A stretch of DNA of 64,000 nt, from assembly GCF_014873535.1 (NCBI RefSeq), contig NZ_JADBEF010000001.1, positions 7,192,001-7,256,000 of the forward strand. The letters are read 5' to 3'. Every line of letters begins with the position of its first letter. The stretch's first letter is position 1. The position numbers were made by a program, and so were the translations under genes. This stretch comes from Nonomuraea africana. Its GTDB lineage: Bacteria; Actinomycetota; Actinomycetes; Streptosporangiales; Streptosporangiaceae. Below, piece after piece: positions 9,255 through 19,501 of the stretch. Under the pieces are notes generated by a model, which did not search any database, was not told the origin of the DNA, and saw only the letters and a list, made by a program, of their open reading frames with translations.

Positions 9255-10505
9255 ATGTCCGTTGCGACGATCTCCGCCCCCGTTGCCGTCAAGGTGCTCG
9301 GCGAGGACCTCGAGGTGCCCGTCAAGGGCGGCCGTCTGGTCTCCTACGCCAACCTCGACTACGCCGCCAGCGCCCCGTGTCTCGAGCCGGTCAGCGCGGC
9401 CGTCGCCGCCGCGCTCCCGGCCTACTCCAGCGTGCACCGCGGCGCGGGCTACGCCTCCCAGCTCACCACCGCCCGTTACGAGCAGGCGCGCCACACCGTC
9501 CGCGCCTTCGTGGGAGCCCGCCCCGACGACGCGGTGATCTTCACCCGCAACACCACCGACGCCACGAACCTGCTGGCGAGCTGTCTTCCTCCGCAGACGA
9601 CCGTGGTCGTCTTCGACACCGAGCACCATGCGTCGCTGCTGCCGTGGGAGCGCGTCGTCAGGCTCGCCCCGCCCGCCTTCCCCGGCGAGGCCGTACGGCA
9701 GGCCGACGCGGCGCTCGCCGAGATCGACGGCCCCAAGCTGCTCGTCGTCACCGCCGCCTCCAACGTGACGGGCGAGCTGTGGCCGATCGCCGCGCTCGCG
9801 CACATCGCGCACCGGCACGGCGCCCGCATCCTGGTCGACGCCGCCCAGCTGGTCCCGCATCGCAGGCTCAACCTGACCGCGCTCGACCTCGACTACGTCG
9901 CCTTCTCCGGTCACAAGCTCTACGCTCCCTTCGGCGCGGGTGTACTGGTCGGGCGGCGAGACTGGCTGTCGGCGGGCCAGCCGTACCTGAAGGGCGGCGG
10001 CGCGGTGAAGGCGGTCACCGACAGCGCCGAGTGGCACGAGGACGCCGAGCCCAGGCACGAGGCGGGCACCCCGAACGTGCTCGGCGCGATCGCGCTGGCC
10101 GCCGCGTGCGACGCGCTGACCGCCACCGGCTGGACGCCCCTGGTCCGTGAGGAGGAGCGCCTCGTCGCCAGGCTGCGCGAGGGCCTGTCAGCCATCGAGG
10201 GCGTGCACGAGTTGTCGCTGTGGGGCCCCGACCACCCCAGGGTCGGCATCGTGTCGTTCGTCGTGGACGGCTACACCGCGCGCGAGGTCGCCGAGGCGCT
10301 GTCCGGCGAGTACGGCATCGGCGTGCGCGACGGCAAGTTCTGCGCGCACCCGTTCGTGCGCCACCTGCTCGGCACGTCGAGCGCCGACGGCGGCTGCGAG
10401 GACGGGACCACCGCGGCCGTCAGGGCCTCCATCGGCATCGGCACCACCGAGGAGCACATCGACCGCCTGATCGGCGCGTTGCGCGACCTGGTCACGCGAC
10501 ACTAG
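9255..10505 (+). CDS. Class V aminotransferase-fold PLP enzyme (cysteine-desulfurase-like)
   Basis: 416 residues. The PLP Schiff-base lysine is in FSGHK (Lys about 221), with HHASLLPWE and DAAQLVPH upstream and GIGVRDGKFCAHP near the C-terminus (a Cys where some desulfurases carry the active Cys). It is a stand-alone paralog with no scaffold genes nearby. Control by a SAM-IV riboswitch places it in sulfur amino acid metabolism; the exact reaction (desulfurase, lyase or selenocysteine-lyase-like) cannot be decided. The start is ATG 9255 after AGGAAGG. Its stop shares a CTAG palindrome with the convergent DoxX gene. Confidence 0.88.
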   Translation: MSVATISAPVAVKVLGEDLEVPVKGGRLVSYANLDYAASAPCLEPVSAAVAAALPAYSSVHRGAGYASQLTTARYEQARHTVRAFVGARPDDAVIFTRNTTDATNLLASCLPPQTTVVVFDTEHHASLLPWERVVRLAPPAFPGEAVRQADAALAEIDGPKLLVVTAASNVTGELWPIAALAHIAHRHGARILVDAAQLVPHRRLNLTALDLDYVAFSGHKLYAPFGAGVLVGRRDWLSAGQPYLKGGGAVKAVTDSAEWHEDAEPRHEAGTPNVLGAIALAAACDALTATGWTPLVREEERLVARLREGLSAIEGVHELSLWGPDHPRVGIVSFVVDGYTAREVAEALSGEYGIGVRDGKFCAHPFVRHLLGTSSADGGCEDGTTAAVRASIGIGTTEEHIDRLIGALRDLVTRH

Positions 10506-10996
10506 GGGCTCGACAGCTCGCGGTGCTGCTGCGACACGTCGATGGGAGCACGGGCCGCGGCCTGGTCTTCGGCCCGGCGGCGGGCCCGTCTGCCGAGGAC
10601 CCCCTTGTAGATGCCGTCGACGCCGAAGCGGCCGCCGCCCGTCGCGGCGAGCACCAGGTTGGCGGCCCCCAGCGTGCCGACCAGCTCCCACCCTCGGTCG
10701 GCGAGGAAGATGCCGTTGTCCACGTGCACGAACAGGAACGCCCCCGCCATCACCACCACCAGGGCCAGTGCCGCGATCGGCACGAACAGGCCGATGACGA
10801 GCAGGAAGCCGCCCACCGGCTCGGCCACCATGGTGAAGGCCGCGGCCAGCCGCGGCTGCGGCACCCCCCCTTGGGTGAATCCCTGCGCCGTGGCGTCGTA
10901 GCCGTTCTGCCACTTCTGCACGCCGTGTGCGATGAAGATGAGGCCGACCACCACGCGCGCGACCAACGCGGCGAGATCGAACAAGACTCTTTTCAT
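10502..10996 (-). CDS. DoxX-family membrane protein
   Basis: 164 residues with four hydrophobic helices. It shows the DoxX pattern near the N-terminus (RVVVGLIFIAHGVQKW), then VAEPVGGFLLVIGLF and FLFVHVDNGIF, and an Arg-rich cytoplasmic tail. ATG at 10996 follows GGGGAGAAGAAAGG. Family members are linked to redox and sulfur-stress membrane complexes, but their roles vary and none is evident here. Confidence 0.82.
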   Translation of the reverse strand: MKRVLFDLAALVARVVVGLIFIAHGVQKWQNGYDATAQGFTQGGVPQPRLAAAFTMVAEPVGGFLLVIGLFVPIAALALVVVMAGAFLFVHVDNGIFLADRGWELVGTLGAANLVLAATGGGRFGVDGIYKGVLGRRARRRAEDQAAARAPIDVSQQHRELSSP

Positions 10997-11079
10997 GCCT
11001 TTCTTCTCCCCTGGCTCACCAGCGGAAATGCGCGAATAGACCATTCCTTGACTGGATCACCCCCACCGTCGGTGGCAGC

Positions 11080-12234
11080 ATGGCGGGTATGGAAGAACGC
11101 GTGGTCGGAATCGGCGCAGGCGCCAAGGAGCTGGCCACGGAGGACATGATCCTCAACATCGGGCCACAGCACCCCTCGACGCACGGCGTTCTGCGCCTTC
11201 GCCTCACCCTCGACGGCGAGCGCATCGCCACCGCCGAGCCGATCATCGGCTACATGCACAGGGGCGCGGAGAAGCTGTTCGAGGTCCGCGACTACCGGCA
11301 GATCATCATGCTGGCCAACAGGCACGACTGGCTGTCTGGGTTCGCCAACGAGCTCGGCGTGGTGCTGGCCGCCGAACGCATGCTCGGCATGGAGGTACCC
11401 GCCAGGGCGGTGTGGACGCGCACGCTGCTCGCCGAGCTCAACAGGGCGCTGTCGCACCTGATGTTCCTCGGCTCGTACCCGCTCGAACTGGGCGCGATCA
11501 CCCCGATCTTCTACGCGTTCAACGAGCGCGAGCGGATCCAGGCCGTCATGGAGGAGATCTCCGGCGGACGGATGCACTACATGTTCAACCGGGTGGGCGG
11601 GCTCAAGGAGGAGCTGCCCGCGGGCTGGCTCGACCGCGTCAGCGCGACCGTCGCCGCCACCAGGGCCAAGGTGCCCAACATCGAGAACCTCATCCTCGGC
11701 AACGAGATCTTCCTGGCCCGCACCCGCGGCGTCGGCGTCCTCGACCGCGAAACGATCATGCAGTACGGCGTGAGCGGCCCGATCGCCAGGGCCTCGGGCG
11801 TCGACTTCGATCTGCGGCGCGACCAGCCGTACCTCGCCTACGGGGAGCTGCCGGTCAAGGTGGTCACCAGGACGGCGGGCGACTGCCACGCCCGCTTCGA
11901 GGTGCTGCTCGAGCAGCTCAAGGTCTCGCTCGACCTGGCCGACGCCTGCGTCGAGCGGCTGCGCGCGCTGCCCCCAGGCCCGATCAACCAGCGCCTGCCC
12001 AAGGTGCTGAAGGTGCCGGAGGGCCACACCTACGCCTGGACGGAGAACCCGCTGGGCATCAACGGCTACTACCTGGTCTCCAGGGGAGACAAGACCCCGT
12101 GGCGGATGAAGCTGCGCTCGGCCTCCTACAGCAACGTCCAGGTGCTGCGCGAGATGCTGCCAGGGCACCTGGTCGCCGACATGGTCGCGATTCTCGGCTC
12201 GATGTTCTTCGTGGTGGGTGACATCGACAAGTGA
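11080..12234 (+). CDS. nuoD2: NADH-quinone oxidoreductase subunit D-like protein (solitary NuoD paralog)
   Basis: 384 residues, with the 49-kDa/NuoD fold complete: IGPQHPSTHGVLRL (quinone-site His), YMHRGAEKLFE, NRHDWLSGFANE, GGLKEELP, and the C-terminal GDIDK. No other nuo gene is nearby, so it is not part of a complex I operon. A solitary nuoD2 at this position is something I recall from Streptomyces. Its role is unclear: an alternative subunit, or a hydrogenase-large-subunit relative without the metal site. The start is ATG 11080 or 11089. Its stop overlaps the acyltransferase start (GTGA), so the two are coupled. Confidence 0.87.
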   Translation: MAGMEERVVGIGAGAKELATEDMILNIGPQHPSTHGVLRLRLTLDGERIATAEPIIGYMHRGAEKLFEVRDYRQIIMLANRHDWLSGFANELGVVLAAERMLGMEVPARAVWTRTLLAELNRALSHLMFLGSYPLELGAITPIFYAFNERERIQAVMEEISGGRMHYMFNRVGGLKEELPAGWLDRVSATVAATRAKVPNIENLILGNEIFLARTRGVGVLDRETIMQYGVSGPIARASGVDFDLRRDQPYLAYGELPVKVVTRTAGDCHARFEVLLEQLKVSLDLADACVERLRALPPGPINQRLPKVLKVPEGHTYAWTENPLGINGYYLVSRGDKTPWRMKLRSASYSNVQVLREMLPGHLVADMVAILGSMFFVVGDIDK

Positions 12235-13313
12235 GGGACAAATACGTCGACTGGCTGCGCGCGGTCAGCCTGATCACCGTCGTGGTGTGGCACTGGGCGT
12301 TCACCATCCTCCGGTGGTCGCCCGACGGGCCCACCCCCACCAGCCCGCTGGGCTTCACCTCAGGGCTGTGGATCCTCACCTGGCTCTTCCAGGTGCTGCC
12401 ACTGTTCTTCTACGTCGGCGGCTACGTCCACCTGCTGTCGTGGAACAGGGCCTGCGAACGCGGGACCGGCATCGGCGCCTTCGTCTGGCGGCGCATCAAG
12501 GCCCTGGCCGTCCCCGGCCTCACCCTGTCGGGCGTCTGGATCGGCATCGGCGCCGTCGTGACCGCGCTGTTCGACATCCCCTGGATGTGGCGGGTGGTGC
12601 TGCTCGTCCTCAGCCCTCTGTGGTTCCTGATCGTCTACCTGATGCTGATCGCGCTGCTGCCCGTGGCGCTGTGGCTGCACCGCCGCTACGACGTGCTCGC
12701 GCTCATCTGGCTGGGCGGCGCGGCCCTGGTCGTCGACGTCGTCCGGCTGCGCTACGGCGTCGAGTGGGCCGGCTGGCTCAACATGATCCTCATCTGGGGC
12801 CTGGCCCACCAGGCGGGCTTCTTCTACGAGCGGGTCGTCGTCCTGCCCCGCCGCTACGACGTGGCCATCCTCTGGACGGGCCTGTTCGGCCTGTTCGGCC
12901 TGGTCTACTCGGGGCTGTATCCGGGCTCGATGGTCGGCGTGCCGGGCGACAAGCTGTCGAACATGGCGCCGCCCACCTTCGTCATCGTCAGCCTGCTCAT
13001 CTTCCAGATCGGCCTGGTCGAGGTGCTCCGCCCGACCATGGAACGGGTGCTCGAACGGGTCAGGTGGAAGCGGGTCAACGAGACGATCAACCGTTTCGCG
13101 CTGCCGCTGTTCCTCTTCCACACCACGGGGATGGCGATCGCGCTCGGACTGTGGTGGGGGGTGTTCGGCTTCCCCGCCGCCGATCCCCGGCCCAACCTGA
13201 TGTGGTGGCTGGAACGGCCCTTCTCCATCGTCGGCCCGCTGCTGTGCACCCTGCCCGTCATCTACCTGTTCTCCAGGAGAAAAAGAGCAGAGCGCGCTCC
13301 CGTGTCCACGTGA
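12231..13313 (+). CDS. Membrane acyltransferase, acyltransferase-3 family
   Basis: 360 residues with about 10 TM segments, starting with the acyltransferase-3 signature KYVDWLRAVSLITVVVWHW (catalytic His in the first helix). These enzymes O-acylate extracytoplasmic sugars or lipids. GTG 12231 overlaps the TGA of the nuoD paralog, so translation is probably coupled. The Arg/Lys-rich C-terminal tail is cytosolic. Substrate unknown. Confidence 0.82.
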   Translation: MRDKYVDWLRAVSLITVVVWHWAFTILRWSPDGPTPTSPLGFTSGLWILTWLFQVLPLFFYVGGYVHLLSWNRACERGTGIGAFVWRRIKALAVPGLTLSGVWIGIGAVVTALFDIPWMWRVVLLVLSPLWFLIVYLMLIALLPVALWLHRRYDVLALIWLGGAALVVDVVRLRYGVEWAGWLNMILIWGLAHQAGFFYERVVVLPRRYDVAILWTGLFGLFGLVYSGLYPGSMVGVPGDKLSNMAPPTFVIVSLLIFQIGLVEVLRPTMERVLERVRWKRVNETINRFALPLFLFHTTGMAIALGLWWGVFGFPAADPRPNLMWWLERPFSIVGPLLCTLPVIYLFSRRKRAERAPVST

Positions 13314-13316
13314 CCG

Positions 13317-13781
13317 CTACCTGCTGAAGTCGTGCCGCTCTCCCTCGGGGTCCTTGGGCACCCTGCAGGAGTTCTCCAGGTAGAGGGCCGCGGCGATCAG
13401 CGCCACGGAGGCCAGCAACGACCCTGTCGCCACGAAGAACTCCGAACGAGGCGTCTCGCTGGTCAGCAGTTGCACCGTGGTCAGCGAGAACCCGGCGAAC
13501 AGACCCGCGAAGACCGCCCCCGCGTAGGCCGACGCCTTCGCCAGAGCCGCCAGACGGGCGACGGCGAGCGGCTCGACCGGCTTGGTGTCGGGCTTGCGGG
13601 CGATGCGCGCACGCGTCATCCAGCCGCTGTAGCCCTCGCCGACCGCCAGCAGCAGCACGGTGGGGATCGCGGTCCACGGCAGGAGCGGCAGGTCGGAGTA
13701 GATCTGCCTGACGATCAGCCAGGTCAGCAGGGCGACGACGACGAAGATGCCGACCAGGACGGCCGGGCGGGTGGGCTTCAA
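13317..13781 (-). CDS. DUF3180 membrane protein following folK
   Basis: 154 residues and four TM helices (PAVLVGIFVVVALLTWLIV, LPWTAIPTVLLLAVGEGYSGW, and two later ones). The family is regularly found after folK in actinomycetes. TTG at 13781-13779 overlaps the TGA of folK (TTGA). The protein-like sequence begins exactly there (LKPTRP), although the frame stays open upstream. Function unknown. Confidence 0.8.
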   Translation of the reverse strand: MKPTRPAVLVGIFVVVALLTWLIVRQIYSDLPLLPWTAIPTVLLLAVGEGYSGWMTRARIARKPDTKPVEPLAVARLAALAKASAYAGAVFAGLFAGFSLTTVQLLTSETPRSEFFVATGSLLASVALIAAALYLENSCRVPKDPEGERHDFSR

Positions 13782-14281
13782 TCCGGCCCCTGCAGCTTGA
13801 GGTCGTCGCGCAGCCGTACACCGCTCTTGTCGAGCCCCGCCAGCAGGTCGGCGACGGGACCGCGGCCGGGCAGCACGGCCTCGGGGTCGGCCTTGAGCCA
13901 CGGGATGAGCACGAAGGCCCGCTCGTGGGCGCGCGGATGCGGCAACGTCAGCTCCGGGTTGTCGGAGACGACGTCACCCGCGGCGATGACGTCGACGTCG
14001 AGCGTGCGCGGGCCCCAGCGCTCCTCCCTGACCCTGCCGAAGGCGTTCTCGACGCTCTGCGCGCGGTCGAGCAGTGTTTCGGGGGTGAGCTTGGACTCGG
14101 CCACGACCACGGCGTTGAGGTACGGCTGCTGCCCGTCGGGGCCGCCCACGGGGTCGGTCTCGTAGACGGGAGAGACGGCGACGAAGCGCAGCCCCGGCGC
14201 GTCGAACAGGGAGTCGAGGGCGCCCTGGAGCGTCTCGAAACGAGGTCCGAGGTTGCTGCCGAGAGCGAGGACGACCCTCAT
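13778..14281 (-). CDS. folK: HPPK: 2-amino-4-hydroxy-6-hydroxymethyldihydropteridine pyrophosphokinase
   Basis: Transfers pyrophosphate from ATP to 6-hydroxymethyl-dihydropterin in folate synthesis. 167 residues with the family landmarks LALGSNLGPR, VSPVYETDPVGGPDQ-like, VEREERWGPRTLDVD-like (here VREERWGPRTLDVDVI), and LPHPRAHERAFVL. ATG 14281 overlaps the folB stop (ATGA). It is part of the folP-NTF2-folB-folK-DUF3180 run of overlapping genes. Confidence 0.95.
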   Translation of the reverse strand: MRVVLALGSNLGPRFETLQGALDSLFDAPGLRFVAVSPVYETDPVGGPDGQQPYLNAVVVAESKLTPETLLDRAQSVENAFGRVREERWGPRTLDVDVIAAGDVVSDNPELTLPHPRAHERAFVLIPWLKADPEAVLPGRGPVADLLAGLDKSGVRLRDDLKLQGPD

Positions 14282-14643
14282 GCCCGGCTCCGCAGAATCG
14301 TCACGGCCACGTCGTCGAAGGCGAGCGGGATCGGCGCGGCGGGTTTGTGCACGGTGACCTCCGCGGCCTGGACCAGCTCGCGAGCCAGGGAGACGTCGGC
14401 CAGGCGCTCGGCGAGTGTCTCGATCAGGTTGACGGGCTCGCCCTCGGCGACCTTGGCCAGCTCGAGGGCCAGCTCGCCGTAGTGCACCGTCCTGGTGACC
14501 TCGTCGCTCTCGGCGGCGGGTCTCGTGTCGAGGAACAGGGTGATGTCGATCACGAACTCCTGTCCCAGCTCGCGCTCGGCGGGCAGGACGCCGTGGCGGC
14601 CCCTGAAGCGCAACCCCTTGAGGGTGATCCGGTCAGCCGTCAA
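14278..14643 (-). CDS. folB: Dihydroneopterin aldolase
   Basis: Cleaves dihydroneopterin to 6-hydroxymethyl-dihydropterin and glycolaldehyde. The landmark sequences are RITLKGLRFRGRHGVLPAER, FVIDITLF, NLIETLAERLAD, and VTVHKPAAPIPLAFDDVAV. I place the start at TTG 14643, 6-9 nt after GGAGGAGGAAG, because homologues begin with (M)-x-DRI. An upstream ATG at 14667 would add eight basic residues. Either start overlaps the 3' end of the NTF2-like gene. Confidence 0.93.
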   Translation of the reverse strand: MTADRITLKGLRFRGRHGVLPAERELGQEFVIDITLFLDTRPAAESDEVTRTVHYGELALELAKVAEGEPVNLIETLAERLADVSLARELVQAAEVTVHKPAAPIPLAFDDVAVTILRSRA

Positions 14644-15079
14644 GATCGGCTTCCTCCTCCTCGTCATCGTCGCTCTGCAGTACGGGCGAGCCGTGGTGCA
14701 TCCACAGCCGCCAGCCCTGACCCGACCTGACGTAGACGTTGCTGGCCACCACCTTGCCCGCCGCGAAGCTGGCCTCGCCCTCCTCGCCCGCGGTGAGGAT
14801 GTTCTCCACGCAGGTGAGCACGGCGAGGTCGCCGAGCACGGTGGTGCGCACGTCGGTGAGCACGAACTGGATGTAGGTGGTGTTGGCCATGATGAGCGCC
14901 CACGAGCGCAGCACCTCGCCCCTGCCCGCCAGCATCGACCAGCCCGGATGCACGCAGGTCACCTGGCCGTCGGCGGTGTCCTCGGCCCAGATCTCGGTCA
15001 TCTTGTCGAGATCGGCGTCCTCTATGGCGGTATAGAAGGACTGGTTGATCGTCTCGATCGCAGCGGTGTCGACGCTCAT
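14633..15079 (-). CDS. NTF2/SnoaL-like fold protein inside the folate operon
   Basis: 148 residues from ATG 15079 (after GAGGAGG). It has a SnoaL-like small barrel: INQSFYTAIEDADLDKMTEIWAED, TCVHPGWSMLAGR, VYVRSGQGWRLWMHHGSP. The C-terminus is strongly acidic (DDDEEEEADLD). The ATG overlaps the folP stop (ATGA) and the 3' end overlaps folB, so it is co-translated with folate enzymes. Its function is unknown. Position hints at a pterin-related role, for example an accessory or missing phosphatase step, but the sequence does not show this. Confidence 0.85.
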   Translation of the reverse strand: MSVDTAAIETINQSFYTAIEDADLDKMTEIWAEDTADGQVTCVHPGWSMLAGRGEVLRSWALIMANTTYIQFVLTDVRTTVLGDLAVLTCVENILTAGEEGEASFAAGKVVASNVYVRSGQGWRLWMHHGSPVLQSDDDEEEEADLDG

Positions 15080-15918
15080 CGGCCGCCTCCTCGCTTCCAG
15101 GCGGCCGCCACGCGGACGGCATCGGCGTTGGGCCCCACCTCGTGCACCCGCACGCACCACGCGCCCGCGTAGGCGGCCAGCGCGGTGACCGCGGTGGTGG
15201 CATGGTCGCTACGGCTGAAGGGGCGCGGGGTCCCGTCGGGATCGGCCAGCAGGCGGCCGAGGAACCTCTTGCGCGAAGCCCCGATGAGCAACGGATAGCC
15301 CAGCTCGTTCAACTCCTCGATGCCGTTGAGCAGCGCCCAGTTGTGCTCGGCGTTCTTGGCGAAACCCAGGCCGGGGTCGAGGACGATCTGGCTCTCCGCC
15401 ACGCCCTCGGCCAGCACCAGATCGACCCGCTTGGCCAGCTCCTCGCGCACCTCGGTGACGACGTCGGAGTAGACCGCCCTGCTGTCCATGTCGTGACTGT
15501 GACCGCGCCAGTGCATGACGACGTAGGGCACACCGGTGTCGGCGACCACCCGTGGCATGTCGGGGTCGGCCAGCCCACCGCTGACGTCGTTGACCAGCTC
15601 CGCGCCCGCCTCGACCGCGGCCCTCGCGACCTCGGCCCGCATGGTGTCGACGCTCACCCGTACACCCTCGCCGCTCAGGGCGCGGATCACCGGGACGACC
15701 CTGGCCAGCTCCTCTTCCAGCGGCACCCTCGCGGCGCCGGGCCTGGTGGACTCGCCGCCGACGTCGACCAGGTCGGCGCCCTCCTGGACCAGCTCGAGGC
15801 CGTGACGGACGGCGGCGCTCTCGTCGAACCACAGGCCGCCGTCGGAGAAGGAGTCGGGGGTCACGTTGACCACGCCCATGACGAGGCAGCGCTCCTCACC
15901 TGGCAGCCCCATCTTCAT
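15076..15918 (-). CDS. folP: Dihydropteroate synthase
   Basis: Condenses hydroxymethyl-dihydropterin pyrophosphate with p-aminobenzoate; target of sulfonamides. 280 residues. The signatures are MGVVNVTPDSFSDGG, DLVDVGGESTRPGA, SVDTMRAEVA, LVNDVSGG, LDPGLGFAKNAEHNW, and GASRKRFLG. The start at ATG 15918 follows TTGGGGAT. It is the first gene of the overlapping fol block. The terminator-like hairpin between it and folE suggests its own promoter in 15919-16050. Confidence 0.95.
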   Translation of the reverse strand: MKMGLPGEERCLVMGVVNVTPDSFSDGGLWFDESAAVRHGLELVQEGADLVDVGGESTRPGAARVPLEEELARVVPVIRALSGEGVRVSVDTMRAEVARAAVEAGAELVNDVSGGLADPDMPRVVADTGVPYVVMHWRGHSHDMDSRAVYSDVVTEVREELAKRVDLVLAEGVAESQIVLDPGLGFAKNAEHNWALLNGIEELNELGYPLLIGASRKRFLGRLLADPDGTPRPFSRSDHATTAVTALAAYAGAWCVRVHEVGPNADAVRVAAAWKRGGGR

Positions 15919-16050
15919 ATCCCCAAGCCTAGGTGCATCACCCGCGTCGCCTCCCCAGGGGGTGTCCGGTTGTGGATAACGATCTGGGTGGCCGGTCCGT
16001 TGGAGCGCCCGGCCCCGTGCGCTCGGTGACGCGTGTCCCTGGACGGACGC

Positions 16051-16080
16051 CGGCCCCGCGCCTTGGGGGGCGCGGGGCCG
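16051..16080. terminator. Strong hairpin terminator after folE
   Basis: A perfect 12-bp stem, CGGCCCCGCGCC (16051-16062) with GGCGCGGGGCCG (16069-16080), and a 6-nt loop. It lies 26 bp past the folE stop on the minus strand, separating the ftsH-folE transcript from folP. Confidence 0.7.
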
Positions 16081-16105
16081 GGCATGCCGTACGTAAGAGG
16101 AACGA

Positions 16106-16680
16106 TCAGCGGCCGATGATGAGGGACATCGCCTCGGCGCGCGTCTTGTCGCTGGTGCGGAAGTCGCCACGGACCGCGGAGGTGAGCGTCTTCGCCCCCG
16201 GCTTGCGCACCCCGCGCATGGTCATGCACAGGTGCTCGCACTCCAGGACCACGATGGCCCCGCGCGGCTCGAGGATCCGCATCAGCGCGTCGGCGATCTG
16301 CGAGGTCATCCGCTCCTGCACCTGCGGGCGCCTGGCGAAGACGTCCACCAGGCGGGCCAGCTTGGACAGGCCCGTGACCTGCCCCTTGTCGTTCGGGATG
16401 TAGCCGACGTGCGCCATGCCGTAGAAGGGGACCAGGTGGTGCTCGCAGGTCGAGTAGACCTCGATGTCACGTACGAGGATCATCTCGTCGTGGTCGACGT
16501 CGAACACCTTGTTCAGCACGTCCTCGGGGCTCTGGTTCAGCCCCGAGAACTGCTCGGCGTACGCCCTGGCCACCCGGGCCGGGGTGTCGATCAGGCCGTC
16601 ACGGTCGGGATTCTCGCCGATCGCGTAGAGGATCTCCCTGACGGCCTTCTCGATCCGAGCGTGGTCGACGTCGTGCGGCT

Positions 16681-16684
<4 letters not shown>
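16106..16684 (-). CDS. folE: GTP cyclohydrolase I
   Basis: Converts GTP to 7,8-dihydroneopterin triphosphate, the first pterin step of folate synthesis. 192 residues. The zinc and active-site motifs are STCEHHLVPF and ECEHLCMTMRG, with IPNDKGQVTGLSKLAR and RRPQVQERMTSQIA in between. GTG 16684 overlaps the ftsH stop TGA (GTGA), so it is coupled to ftsH. The reading frame is open upstream inside ftsH but is not homologous there. Confidence 0.95.
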
Positions 16685-18675
<1,991 letters not shown>

Positions 18676-18933
18676 CCGATGCGGAACCCCTGCGGGCCCG
18701 TCCCTTCCTGACCAAGGCCTGGAACCCCGGTGTGACCCGGGGCTGCGGCATCCGTCACCGCTCCTTCTGACTACCCGAGGGCGACACTGGGTCACCCCCC
18801 GCGTGTCAGAAGGTACACCGGGGGAGGCGCAGGGTCACTGCCCGCTCCTCCGGCCGTTGCCCTACCAACGTACGTCAGGTCGCGCGATGTTCCCGGCCAT
18901 TCCTCGTCGATGAGCCTCGACTATGGGCTCCGT

Positions 18934-19491
18934 CTACGAACCGCTGTAGACGTGTGGGGCGAGAGTGCCGATGAAGGGGAGGTTGCGGTAGCGCTCGGCG
19001 TAGTCGAGTCCGTAGCCGATCACGAACTCGTTGGGGATGTCGAAACCGACGTACTTCACTGCGATCGGCACCTTGATGGCGTCGGGCTTGCGCAGCGCCG
19101 TACAGATCTCCAGGGAGGCGGGATTGCGCGACTTCAGGTTGTCGAGCAGCCAGCTCAGCGTGAGGCCGGAGTCGATGATGTCCTCGACGATCAGCACGTG
19201 GCGGCCGGTGATGTCGGTGTCGAGGTCCTTCAGGATCCGCACGACGCCGGACGACTTGGTGCCCGCGCCGTAGGACGAGACCGCCATCCAGTCGGTCTGA
19301 ACGGCCAGGTGAAGGGCCCTGGCCAGGTCGGCCACCACCATCACCGCGCCCTTGAGCACGCCGACGAGCAGCAGGTCCTTGCCTGAGTAGTCTGCGTCGA
19401 TCTGAGCGGCCAGCTCCTTGATCTTCGCTTGGAGCTCGTCTTCGGAGATGAGGACCTTCTCGAGGTCCTTGCCCATGTCGGCTGCGTCCAC
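18934..19491 (-). CDS. hpt: Hypoxanthine (guanine) phosphoribosyltransferase
   Basis: Salvages hypoxanthine/guanine to IMP/GMP with PRPP. The landmarks are LLVGVLKGAVMVVADLAR, SYGAGTKSSG, the PRPP loop VLIVEDIIDSGLT, and KYVGFDIPNEFVIGYGLDYAERYRNLPF. I use GTG 19491 (185 residues) because AAGGA sits 7 nt upstream; ATG 19545 would overlap tilS by over 40 nt with a basic non-conserved extension, and ATG 19476 has no SD. It lies directly downstream of tilS, an order conserved in many Gram-positives (tilS-hpt-ftsH). Confidence 0.95.
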   Translation of the reverse strand: MDAADMGKDLEKVLISEDELQAKIKELAAQIDADYSGKDLLLVGVLKGAVMVVADLARALHLAVQTDWMAVSSYGAGTKSSGVVRILKDLDTDITGRHVLIVEDIIDSGLTLSWLLDNLKSRNPASLEICTALRKPDAIKVPIAVKYVGFDIPNEFVIGYGLDYAERYRNLPFIGTLAPHVYSGS

Positions 19492-19501
19492 CTGGGTGTC
19501 C

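Noticed and set aside
15971..15979. A DnaA-box match (TGTGGATAA) upstream of folP
   Set aside because: A single isolated 9-mer; not enough to claim a site, unlike the cluster at 4.9-5.1 kb.
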